Of a DNA stretch of 8,105 nt, positions 1 through 5,455 are shown one piece after another. This stretch comes from Eubacterium sp. (GTDB taxonomy: Bacteria; Bacillota; Clostridia; Lachnospirales; Lachnospiraceae). The notes below the pieces were generated by a model. That model was not told where the DNA came from. It saw only the letters and a list, made by a program, of their open reading frames with translations, and did not search any database. A program made the translations under genes and the position numbers. How positions within the stretch are numbered: position 1 is the first letter of the stretch; every line of letters begins with the position of its first letter. Location of the stretch: contig JAJGAH010000096.1 in the NCBI GenBank assembly GCA_020844525.1, forward strand, positions 1 to 8,105, given 5' to 3'.

Positions 1-382
1 CATCCCCATTCCGGAATTCCTCCATTTTTCCAGCCAGGATCATGAACAGCCGTCCAAAATCCCGGTCAGAAAGCGGGAACATGCGCTGCCCTTCCATTTT
101 CATAACCAGAAAGCTGCCCACAAGAAAGATATTTCCGTCCATCCGGAATGTCTTTTCCACATTGTAGACGACAGCAAAATTCTCCTCGCCAACCAGCATT
201 GTCGCCGAGCAACTCTGCATGGATTCCATAATGCTCCCGGCTTCCTTCATGGAAACCTTCCGATACCGGCCATTCGTTCCAATAATAACGGCATGGCGGC
301 TCAGTCTGTCCAGATCTTCTCTGGTAGAAACCATGCCATCCTTCAGTGGATCCAAATTGGTTTCAAAGTGTATGTCCTTCAT
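1..382 (-). CDS. Unrecognised protein downstream of repA, C-terminal part cut by the window edge
   Basis: An open frame starts with ATG at 382..380 and stays open for 127 codons to the window edge, so the gene's 3' end is missing. A GGAGG motif lies nine bases before the ATG. The start lies inside the last codons of repA (20-nt overlap), which suggests translational coupling in the same operon. The product begins MKDIHFETNLDPLKDGM and looks soluble. It has alternating charged and hydrophobic stretches, a central GTNGRYRKVSMKEAG segment, and no signal peptide or membrane helix. I do not recognise the family. Its position after repA suggests an accessory maintenance function, but this is only context. 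Confidence 0.7.
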   Translation of the reverse strand, partial: MKDIHFETNLDPLKDGMVSTREDLDRLSRHAVIIGTNGRYRKVSMKEAGSIMESMQSCSATMLVGEENFAVVYNVEKTFRMDGNIFLVGSFLVMKMEGQRMFPLSDRDFGRLFMILAGKMEEFRNGD

Positions 383-1271
383 CTTGTATTGCCTCCTTTT
401 TATCCTCCGGGTAGGCGAAATCGTGCCTGACCGCCTGTCTGTAGTAGCTATCAATGGTGCAGGGCGCATTATAGAGAGCGGCAATGAGATACTGGCGGAT
501 ATTTCGGATGTCTGTCGTTGTCTTTTGCAGCTGCTCCATGACATATTCGATATGGTCAAAACGAAGCTTCATAAAACGACTCTTCACAACGCCCGCCGGG
601 AAATTTTCTCCCTGCACTCGGATGGTCTTTTTCCCGCTGCAGACCACATCAAGGATCAGCTCCTCGATCCCGTCCAATGTCTCCCGGTCATACGGATAGC
701 GCTCTTTCAGATCTTCAATAGCCAGCTTTTCCCGAAAGTACTCCCGATACTGCTCTCTCGAATCGTCATCACATCCCATCCCGGATAAGATTCGATTCGT
801 ATCATTCATATCTGTATTATTCTTCTCAGTATTATTCCCCTTTGATATTCGAAGTCCCTGAACTTTGGTTTTGGAAGTTTCGGAACTATGATTTTCAAAG
901 TCCTTGTTCTTTGAGTTCCGAAGCGGTGGAAGAAAGTTCTTCACATAGATCCGGGACGGGCGGCCCTGTCCCTGCCTGACGCGCTCAATGAGTCCGTATT
1001 TTTCCAGTTCTCCGAGAAGTTTTACCGCCTTTTGTACCGCACATCCGACATCCTCCATGATGCTGTTCAGCGTGTAATAGATATAAATTCTGCCTGTCGC
1101 GTCCACCCATCGGTTCTTTCTCGACAAAGATACGCGATCCAGGCAGAGTCCATAGAGGATCTTGACGTCCCCGGAGAGTCCGTCAAATGTTTTCTCCGTC
1201 ATAAGTGCCTTCGGGATCCGATAAAATGAGAACTGTTCCGACTGCTCCTCATAAAAGTAGTCGTACGGCAA
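363..1271 (-). CDS. repA: Replication initiator RepA (RepA_N domain plus DUF6017)
   Basis: The product has 302 residues. Residues 1-112 fit the RepA_N winged-helix initiator domain: the YDYFYEEQSEQFSFYRIPKA start, the LSGDVKILYGLCLDRVSLS core, and a GLIERVRQGQGRPSRIYVKNF wing that ends the domain. Residues 113-165 form a polar Asn/Lys/Ser-rich linker. Residues 170-290 match the DUF6017 C-terminal domain seen in these initiators (REYFREKLAIEDL, NIRQYLIAALYNAP). Such proteins bind the origin and recruit host replication machinery to the excised circular form. The start is TTG, chosen because GGAAGGAG lies ten bases upstream and the protein then begins exactly like family members. It begins four bases after the stop of the Cys/His-rich gene. 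Length is normal for the family and no damage is seen. Confidence 0.88.
   Translation of the reverse strand: MPYDYFYEEQSEQFSFYRIPKALMTEKTFDGLSGDVKILYGLCLDRVSLSRKNRWVDATGRIYIYYTLNSIMEDVGCAVQKAVKLLGELEKYGLIERVRQGQGRPSRIYVKNFLPPLRNSKNKDFENHSSETSKTKVQGLRISKGNNTEKNNTDMNDTNRILSGMGCDDDSREQYREYFREKLAIEDLKERYPYDRETLDGIEELILDVVCSGKKTIRVQGENFPAGVVKSRFMKLRFDHIEYVMEQLQKTTTDIRNIRQYLIAALYNAPCTIDSYYRQAVRHDFAYPEDKKEAIQDEGHTL
848..922. repeat. Nested dyads in the repA linker region, possible replication origin
   Basis: Inside repA, where the polar interdomain linker is encoded, TTCGGAACT (879-887) and AGTTCCGAA (914-922) form a perfect 9-bp inverted repeat. Between them lie CAAAG (896-900) and CTTTG (909-913), so the dyads are nested. 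A related palindromic TTCGAAGT sits at 848-855. The stretch is AT-rich relative to its flanks. In RepA_N plasmids such as pAD1 and pSK41 the origin maps to the central part of the rep gene. Assigning that role here is inference. Confidence 0.3.
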
Positions 1272-1275
1272 AGCT

Positions 1276-1455
1276 TTACTGCTCCTTCCTGTTTTTTCGA
1301 TGTTCCTCCAGAATCTTCTTCATACAGGGAAAGCAGAAGGGATGTCCATGTCCGTAACAGCAGGGATGACCGCAGTTGACCGGATAAGGTTCCGGCTGCG
1401 GATATTTCTTCGGCGGAGTGTTCTGCAGGGTTTCAATTGCAATCGCCTCATTCAT
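1276..1455 (-). CDS. Small Cys/His-rich protein, putative metal-binding
   Basis: This 59-residue frame starts with ATG at 1455..1453 and stops with TAA at 1278..1276. The start overlaps the stop of the XRE-DUF5688 gene as ATGA, and GGGGAGG precedes it, so translation is probably coupled. The sequence is proline-rich at first (NTPPKKYPQPEPYP). It then packs eight potential metal ligands into CGHPCCYGHGHPFCFPC (residues 28-44), and ends in a basic helix (MKKILEEHRKNRKEQ). The ligand spacing suggests a small zinc-binding knuckle, but I do not recognise a named family. Its tail encodes the ribosome binding site of repA. Position between a regulator and the initiator suggests a replication accessory role (inference). 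Confidence 0.65.
   Translation of the reverse strand: MNEAIAIETLQNTPPKKYPQPEPYPVNCGHPCCYGHGHPFCFPCMKKILEEHRKNRKEQ
1282..1289 (-). promoter_or_regulatory. Ribosome binding site deciding the TTG start of repA
   Basis: GGAAGGAG on the minus strand lies ten bases before the TTG at 1271..1269. No ATG or GTG better fits the expected N-terminus. The site is embedded in the last codons of the Cys/His-rich gene, so translation of that gene passes over it. This may link repA translation to the upstream cistron. Confidence 0.7.
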
Positions 1456-2726
1456 ATCGCCTCGCCTCCCCTCATACGGCTGGCTTTGACTGCCGTATCT
1501 CTTGCTGTCTGCTTTACTGCAGCTTCTGATTTTTTGTCCTCCAGCTTTGTCAGCACGGATTCTCTTCCATCTTCAGCAGTATGCTCCGGATTTTCTCTCT
1601 GCCGCGCCTCGAAGCGCTCGGCGAGTTCAAACGCATGCGCTTTGGTGTCATACCGGTAAGCATGATCGGAAAGTCGTTCCTCCGGCATCACTTCACTTTT
1701 GTTGACGCTGGAAATGATATCCTGCAGTTCCTGTGCCTTGATTCCGCCATCATCCCGCATCAGCAGGACTTCATGAATACTGGAGGGAAGAATAAAGAAA
1801 TCGCCTCCAAGCTTTTCTGCTGCATCGTCCAGAAATCCAGGATACGCCAAGACGCCGGCACCATAATTCATCCCCTGCACAGTGGCCACATACAATGTGT
1901 CCTCTGCTCCCGATCCCATTGGCATCCCCAGCACTTCGGAGATCGGTTTAATTACAGGCTGTAAAAGCTTAGGCGCACTCTCACCGGCATCCGCTCTTAA
2001 CTGTTCCGGGGAGACACCATAATGTTCAAGCATCTTATCGGTCAACAGTACGGTGTTCCTGCCCAACTCGTTCTCTCCGAGGAAAATACGATAGACCACA
2101 GAGAGATCCTCCATCTCCATATGGGAAGCCTTCTCCAGTGTCTCCTTATTTCCGCCTGTCGGAACGATCTCCATGATGAGTCTGTCCTTAATCTGTTCGT
2201 AATCACCAAGGGCAGAGAGATCAATCTTCTGCGCCATGCCGATTCTGTCGGCAATTTGATCCGCTGCGCGGGAAACGATATCGTTAAAATCCCCTCCGTT
2301 CCTGACTTCTTCCTGCATGTCCGACAGGTTTACATTCACCTGAATACCGGAAGCTCTCTCGTGAATCGATACTTCCGTATGCTCTTCTTCCTGATGACTC
2401 ACATCGTGTACAGCCATGGAAATGTTGTTGATGCCCCGCTCATTCAAACGATCAATCAGTTCATCTGTCACACGGTCCGCAAACTGTTCCATATCCTCTG
2501 TCATTATTCCGCTGTTCTCCTTTCCATTGATTCCTTCCAGGAGCTCCTCCGGGGATTTTCCATAGAGGCTCACAAATCCTGGAATTTCCTTAGCAAGCAC
2601 TTCACGCTTTCCTGCTTCAATCGCGCTCAGCGTAGTTCTTGACATGCCCATCCGCATGGCGGCGATATCCTGCTTCATACCCGCCGCCTGCCTCCATTCC
2701 TTCAACCTTTCTCCAATGGAACGCAT
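1452..2726 (-). CDS. XRE-family helix-turn-helix regulator fused to a DUF5688 domain
   Basis: The product has 424 residues when started at ATG 2726..2724, which has GGAGG seven bases upstream. A longer in-frame start at 2783 would begin inside the leader hairpin and is rejected. Residues 3-64 are an XRE helix-turn-helix (IGERLKEWRQAAGMKQDIAAMRMGMSRTTLSAIEAGKREV, then SLYGKSPEELLEG), of the type found in phage and element repressors. Residues about 85-365 fit DUF5688, with VVYRIFLGENELGRNTVLLTDKMLEHYGVS and LGGDFFILPSSIHEVLLMRDD. Residues 366-424 are a charged, probably helical tail. The HTH suggests it regulates its own promoter at 2879-2907. DUF5688 has no established function that I know of. 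It heads the operon with the Cys/His-rich gene and repA, so it could set RepA dosage (inference). Confidence 0.82.
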   Translation of the reverse strand: MRSIGERLKEWRQAAGMKQDIAAMRMGMSRTTLSAIEAGKREVLAKEIPGFVSLYGKSPEELLEGINGKENSGIMTEDMEQFADRVTDELIDRLNERGINNISMAVHDVSHQEEEHTEVSIHERASGIQVNVNLSDMQEEVRNGGDFNDIVSRAADQIADRIGMAQKIDLSALGDYEQIKDRLIMEIVPTGGNKETLEKASHMEMEDLSVVYRIFLGENELGRNTVLLTDKMLEHYGVSPEQLRADAGESAPKLLQPVIKPISEVLGMPMGSGAEDTLYVATVQGMNYGAGVLAYPGFLDDAAEKLGGDFFILPSSIHEVLLMRDDGGIKAQELQDIISSVNKSEVMPEERLSDHAYRYDTKAHAFELAERFEARQRENPEHTAEDGRESVLTKLEDKKSEAAVKQTARDTAVKASRMRGGEAI

Positions 2727-2758
2727 GAATCTGCCTCCTTTCCAGAAATCCGGGCATG

Positions 2759-2799
2759 AAAAAAGCGCCAGCCCGCAGATCACTCCGCAGGTTGACGCT
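2759..2799 (-). terminator. Intrinsic terminator in the leader of the XRE-DUF5688 operon
   Basis: Read on the minus strand, AGCGTCA (2799-2793) pairs with TGGCGCT (2770-2764) with one G-U. Inside, CCTGCGG and CTGCGGG form a second helix around a short AGTGAT loop, and six T residues follow at 2764-2759. It ends only about 20 bases before the ribosome binding site of the gene it precedes. It therefore either ends upstream transcription or works as an attenuator. The leader frame at 2780-2866 ends in its loop. Confidence 0.7.
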
Positions 2800-2866
2800 C
2801 ACGTCTATCGTTCCCTATTCTTTTGCAAAAGAAAAATAAATGGCCGCCGGCATTCGCCGTTTCCAT
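2780..2866 (-). CDS. Possible 28-residue leader peptide of the XRE-DUF5688/repA operon
   Basis: ATG at 2866..2864 opens a 28-codon frame ending TGA at 2782..2780. The product starts METANAGGHLFFFCKRIG and ends with basic residues and RQPAE. The start codon lies in the left arm of the first hairpin and the stop lies in the loop of the intrinsic terminator. A ribosome reaching the stop would thus cover the terminator's left arm. This geometry resembles attenuator leader peptides such as that of tet(M). Support for real translation is limited. The only Shine-Dalgarno-like bases (AGGA, seven bases upstream) would lie at or above the start of transcripts from the promoter at 2879-2907. It could be a chance frame in a structured leader RNA. 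Confidence 0.35.
   Translation of the reverse strand: METANAGGHLFFFCKRIGNDRRERQPAE
2818..2833. repeat. Perfect 16-bp palindrome in the leader
   Basis: TTCTTTTGCAAAAGAA is fully self-complementary and lies between the two leader hairpins. It could be a dimeric regulator site. It could also be an RNA element, although a palindrome without a loop is a poor hairpin and overlaps the T-rich tail of hairpin 1. Confidence 0.45.
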
Positions 2867-2870
2867 TTAT
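2825..2870 (-). terminator. Promoter-proximal hairpin with T-rich tail (possible first attenuator)
   Basis: On the minus strand ATAAATGG (2870-2863) pairs perfectly with CCATTTAT (2843-2836). An inner CGGC/GCCG helix caps the hairpin, separated by an internal loop. A T-rich tail (TTTTCTTTT) follows. The hairpin would start almost at the predicted transcription start of the downstream operon. It may therefore terminate upstream transcripts, or act as a 5' protective or attenuating structure. Confidence 0.5.
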
Positions 2871-2878
2871 CTATCCTA

Positions 2879-2907
2879 ATACTATCACCGGTTTAGAACC
2901 GCCTCAA
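2879..2907 (-). promoter_or_regulatory. Predicted sigmaA promoter of the XRE-DUF5688/repA operon
   Basis: The minus strand reads TTGAGG (2907-2902), a 17-bp spacer, then TAGTAT (2884-2879). Each hexamer matches four of six consensus bases and the spacing is ideal. Transcription would start near 2872, giving a leader of about 145 nt. A weaker alternative (TTGAGA, 16 bp, TCTATT) lies just upstream. Confidence 0.5.
2889..2901. promoter_or_regulatory. Candidate operator palindrome inside the promoter spacer
   Basis: CGGTTTAGAACCG consists of perfect 5-bp arms (CGGTT/AACCG) around three central bases. It fills the spacer between the predicted -35 and -10, where a bound repressor would block RNA polymerase. 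The XRE protein encoded just downstream is the obvious candidate ligand, by inference from autorepression in that family. Confidence 0.45.
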
Positions 2908-2981
2908 TAGACAGCAGATAGATATTTTCTCAACATTCTTGAACATTTCTCACGGCATGACATTTTTCACCAAAAGTGCAT

Positions 2982-3296
2982 TCAGATTTGCCGCAACAAG
3001 CCCTGAATTCCAGCAATCAAACTTCCGCCGAGGATGCACAATGCTCGTGGAATAACGGCGGCGAGGACAGCAAAAATCAGTCCCTCTAGGAACGCTGTGT
3101 TGGAAACATCGCCACAGATACGGCTGATGACCACGATCAATAAGAAAATGGTTCCAAAAATTTCTCCAATTCTGCAGACGATCTTCCCTACAAATTCCAG
3201 GGAAAGATCGAGAAGGCCAAGCAGCGCCCGAACCGGAAGCAGGACGATTTTCAACATCAGTAGCAGCACAAAACCCAAAACGCAGAGCACCTTCAT
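2982..3296 (-). CDS. Small multi-helix membrane protein of a conjugative element (CD1845-like)
   Basis: The product has 104 residues when started at ATG 3296..3294, which has AGGAGG six bases upstream. A further upstream in-frame ATG lacks such a site. Hydrophobic segments lie at about 3-31, 44-60 and 68-98, so two or three membrane passes are likely. The charged residues are few (R23, K38, R42, R59, R84). There is no cleavable signal peptide pattern and no catalytic motif. It resembles the short membrane proteins annotated as the CD1845 family near replication genes of Clostridia conjugative elements. That family match is from memory and only moderate. It stands between parB and the XRE-DUF5688 operon, with its own ribosome binding site. 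Function is unknown. Confidence 0.7.
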   Translation of the reverse strand: MKVLCVLGFVLLLMLKIVLLPVRALLGLLDLSLEFVGKIVCRIGEIFGTIFLLIVVISRICGDVSNTAFLEGLIFAVLAAVIPRALCILGGSLIAGIQGLLRQI

Positions 3297-3473
3297 TTTC
3301 AACCTCCTATCCGTCGTCCGGTTTCCTGAATACATTGCATATACCGGAGCATCGGGAATGATTTCTCATGCCCGTTTCGATCTGCACGTCGGGGACTACG
3401 CCGGCGACAACTGTTATCCGGACTTTGCTTCTACATAAATTATGAAGGAACTCTTTTATGAAATCCACAAGAA

Positions 3474-3496
3474 CCGTGTCAGAATTCCTGACACGG
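3474..3496. repeat. Perfect 9-bp inverted repeat just downstream of parB
   Basis: CCGTGTCAG (3474-3482) and CTGACACGG (3488-3496) flank AATTC, 33 bp beyond the parB stop. On the minus strand the arms are followed by TTCTTGTGG, which is only weakly T-rich. It is therefore a poor intrinsic terminator and might instead be a protein-binding site such as an element-specific parS. It does not resemble the chromosomal TGTTTCACGTGAAACA parS. From here to 3297 I see one 53-codon minus-strand frame (3468-3307, GTG start) without a ribosome binding site, not called as a gene. Confidence 0.55.
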
Positions 3497-3529
3497 CCCC
3501 TGCATTACGTCAACCGAACATCCGTCTGT

Positions 3530-4507
3530 TCAGGGTCTCTTCTGTCCCCGCTTCCATCGATCCAGAAGATCAAGGATGACTTCTTTCCGCTTGTCCGTTT
3601 CCACTGTCTTAGAGAAATATTTGTCCAGCTCCCGCCTCGAAAGCACAACTTTGCCATCGTCTTCCTTTGTTGAAACGGCATCATTTAACACCTGCGTCAC
3701 GCTGAATTCCGTAAGATTCTCATAATTAAACTTTTTCAGTGCGTCAAGCTGAGTTTTCTTGATCATCCCATTTTTCTGAATATATGAGTAAAGGCTTCTC
3801 TGCAGATCCTTGTCAAAATAGGAAATCTCCACAGCCAGTACGATAGATAGCTTTTTCTGATCGACCAGATTCAGAAGATCGGGCGTAAGCTCTGTGAGAC
3901 GGATATAATTTTTGACTTGCGTTTTCCCAAGACCGAATTCTTCTCCAGCTATTCTGGCACTTTCTATCTTCGGCCGGTCAGTGGCGGAAGTGACTCTCTG
4001 TCCATTTTTATCAATCCTACTATTGATACGTTCATCTTCATCTGACATCGGCCGCTCAGTGGCCAAAGACCTGCTATGATTCAAGGTCTCATTCTTGTGT
4101 AGATCTGATCGATATCCCTGATGACGCATCACATCCATCTTCATCTTCAGGGAAAATGCCCGCTCACTCGGAAGGATCTCCTCCCGCTGCATATTGGAGT
4201 CAACCATCGCGATGACGGCTTCATCATCCGTCATCTCCTTGATGATCGCCGGAACGGTGGTCAGACCCGCCAGCTTTGCCGCGTGCATTCTCCGATGGCC
4301 GGAAATCATTTCAAATCCGTCCTGTTCATCAGGACGCACCAGAACCGGATTCAGGATCCCATTGTCCTTGATGCTCTGAACAAGATCTTTCATCCGGTCA
4401 TCATCGAGCACTTTGAAGGGATGATTCCGGAAGGGATGAATCTGACGAATGGAAATCTGCGTCGCTGCACTTTTATCCTGTGCGTTCATCGTTTTCTCCT
4501 TGTCCAT
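3530..4507 (-). CDS. parB: ParB/RepB/Spo0J-type partition protein
   Basis: The product has 325 residues. Residues 18-105 form the ParB N-terminal domain: ISIRQIHPFRNHPFKV, QSIKDNGILNPVLVRP, and SGHRRMHAAKLAG with GHRR at 70-73, the nucleotide-binding motif of ParB CTPases. NMQREEILPSERAFSLKMKM follows at 105-124. Residues 185-225 hold the DNA-binding helix-turn-helix (GEEFGLGKTQVKNYIRLTEL). The C-terminal part should dimerise. Residues about 131-182 form a polar insertion with a near-repeat (SLATERP / TSATDRP). ParB loads on parS and normally works with a ParA ATPase, but none is encoded in the window. Of three closely spaced ATGs I chose 4507..4505, six bases after AGGAGG and overlapping the upstream stop as TGATG. 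ATG at 4489 also has a good site. The gene is intact. Confidence 0.88.
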   Translation of the reverse strand: MDKEKTMNAQDKSAATQISIRQIHPFRNHPFKVLDDDRMKDLVQSIKDNGILNPVLVRPDEQDGFEMISGHRRMHAAKLAGLTTVPAIIKEMTDDEAVIAMVDSNMQREEILPSERAFSLKMKMDVMRHQGYRSDLHKNETLNHSRSLATERPMSDEDERINSRIDKNGQRVTSATDRPKIESARIAGEEFGLGKTQVKNYIRLTELTPDLLNLVDQKKLSIVLAVEISYFDKDLQRSLYSYIQKNGMIKKTQLDALKKFNYENLTEFSVTQVLNDAVSTKEDDGKVVLSRRELDKYFSKTVETDKRKEVILDLLDRWKRGQKRP

Positions 4508-4881
4508 CATCTGCCTCCTTCATCAAGCCGGAAGGTCTGAAAGTATGCATCAAATATTTCCAGATTTACAAAGCAGGCTTTGTCTGCCTTATAAACCGCT
4601 CCGGCAGCATGCGCCATCTGTTGAAACTTGGACAGCCCCATGCTGTATAGTGCCGCCCCTTCCTTGTACCTGACGTAAATCTTTTTTCTCGCTGCCAGCG
4701 TTTCCCTCACGGCTTCTTTCCCGGTTTTCTTCTCTTGCGTTTTGCCATTTCCTGTTCTGCCTCTCCCGGTTTTTCTGCTGACCGGTTTTTCCTCTGATGC
4801 TGCATAGGCTGCCGGTTTCATTCCAGACGCCAGCCTTCGTTCCATTTTCGCCATCGCTTTTTCCTTATCTGCTGCTTTCAT
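4507..4881 (-). CDS. DUF6462 family protein, third of three tandem copies
   Basis: The product has 124 residues when started at ATG 4881..4879, six bases after GGAGG. A longer start at 4980 would lie within the upstream gene without a site. Residues 1-65 are Lys/Arg/Gly-rich and probably disordered (GRGRTGNGKTQEKKTG). Residues 65-118 are the DUF6462 domain, IYVRYKEGAALYSMGLSKFQQMAHAAGAVYKADKACFVNLEIFDAYFQTF. This has the layout of a small excisionase-type winged helix: an opening aromatic-Arg-Tyr, a recognition helix, then a strand and a final FDAYFQTF helix. The gene overlaps its upstream neighbour by 17 nt and touches parB, so the set is co-translated. The basic tail suggests DNA binding. 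Biochemical function is unknown. Confidence 0.8.
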   Translation of the reverse strand: MKAADKEKAMAKMERRLASGMKPAAYAASEEKPVSRKTGRGRTGNGKTQEKKTGKEAVRETLAARKKIYVRYKEGAALYSMGLSKFQQMAHAAGAVYKADKACFVNLEIFDAYFQTFRLDEGGR

Positions 4882-5140
4882 CCTTTTCCTCCAATCCCGG
4901 TCCTCTTCCGTTTTTCCTGTACTGTTTTCTGAGATACGACTCAAAGAGATCACGCCGGACAAGGACCATCTTTCCGTCAATCTTGTAGATGGCTTCCGCT
5001 TCTTTTGCCAGTCGGGTAATCGTCTTCTCCGTCAGTCTGTAGTACGCGATTCCATCTGCATAGCGGAAGAAGCTGTGTCTTGCAAATTCCAAATCCTCAT
5101 CGTCCAGCTGATCCGAGAACATCCAGAGTTTCCCGCTCAT
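4865..5140 (-). CDS. DUF6462 family protein, second of three tandem copies
   Basis: The product has 91 residues. ATG at 5140..5138 overlaps the upstream stop as ATGA, and GGAGG stands seven bases before it. Residues 1-20 form an acidic lead (DQLDDEDLEF). Residues 21-74 carry the shared domain (SFFRYADGIAYYRLTEKTITRLAKEAEAIYKIDGKMVLVRRDLFESYL). A charged tail follows. It shares with its neighbours the FxRY start, a central helix ending in AxAxYK, and the FxxYL end, but the rest has diverged strongly, so the duplication is old. The domain looks like an excisionase or MerR-like small DNA-binding fold. The role is unproven. Confidence 0.78.
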   Translation of the reverse strand: MSGKLWMFSDQLDDEDLEFARHSFFRYADGIAYYRLTEKTITRLAKEAEAIYKIDGKMVLVRRDLFESYLRKQYRKNGRGPGLEEKDESSR

Positions 5141-5430
5141 GCCTTTTCCTCCTTTCGCCTCCTCTCTTCTTTGCTCAAACCGCGCTTACCGATTCCCCTG
5201 GTCTTCTCATGAAAATTCTCGAGATAGGCATCGAAAATATCGCGGTTGATCAGCACCGTCCCTTCCATCCTGTAAAGCGCTCCAGCCCGATCCGCGAGCT
5301 CGATGAGCTTGCGGTGCGAGATGCTGTACACGACCTCCGCTTCCTGATAGCGAAGAAACTTTTTACGCAGCTTCTTCACCTCTTCCCGGACCTCTCTTGG
5401 TCTTGTGATGTCCTGATACTCCTGTTCCAT
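5137..5430 (-). CDS. DUF6462 family protein, first of three tandem copies
   Basis: The product has 97 residues when started at ATG 5430..5428, six bases after AGGAGG. The longer start at 5502 lacks a site and would code through the leader hairpin. Residues 25-75 are the DUF6462 domain (KFLRYQEAEVVYSISHRKLIELADRAGALYRMEGTVLINRDIFDAYLENF), followed by a very basic tail (GKRGLSKEERRRKEEKA). It is the first gene of the DUF6462-parB unit. I see no convincing promoter hexamers before it. Small excisionase-like proteins at the end of an element are plausible DNA-bending or regulatory factors, but that is inference. Confidence 0.8.
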   Translation of the reverse strand: MEQEYQDITRPREVREEVKKLRKKFLRYQEAEVVYSISHRKLIELADRAGALYRMEGTVLINRDIFDAYLENFHEKTRGIGKRGLSKEERRRKEEKA

Positions 5431-5455
5431 ACATTTCCTCCTTGTGGATTTGTGG

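Noticed and set aside
2022..2642. 206-codon plus-strand frame opposite the XRE-DUF5688 gene
   Set aside because: It is a shadow of a well-supported minus-strand gene and has no recognisable domain.
2617..2802. 61-codon minus-strand frame overlapping the start of the XRE-DUF5688 gene
   Set aside because: It begins inside the terminator stem and runs out of frame through the XRE domain.
3474..3496. Chromosomal-type parS
   Set aside because: The dyad does not resemble the TGTTTCACGTGAAACA consensus. Only an element-specific site remains possible.
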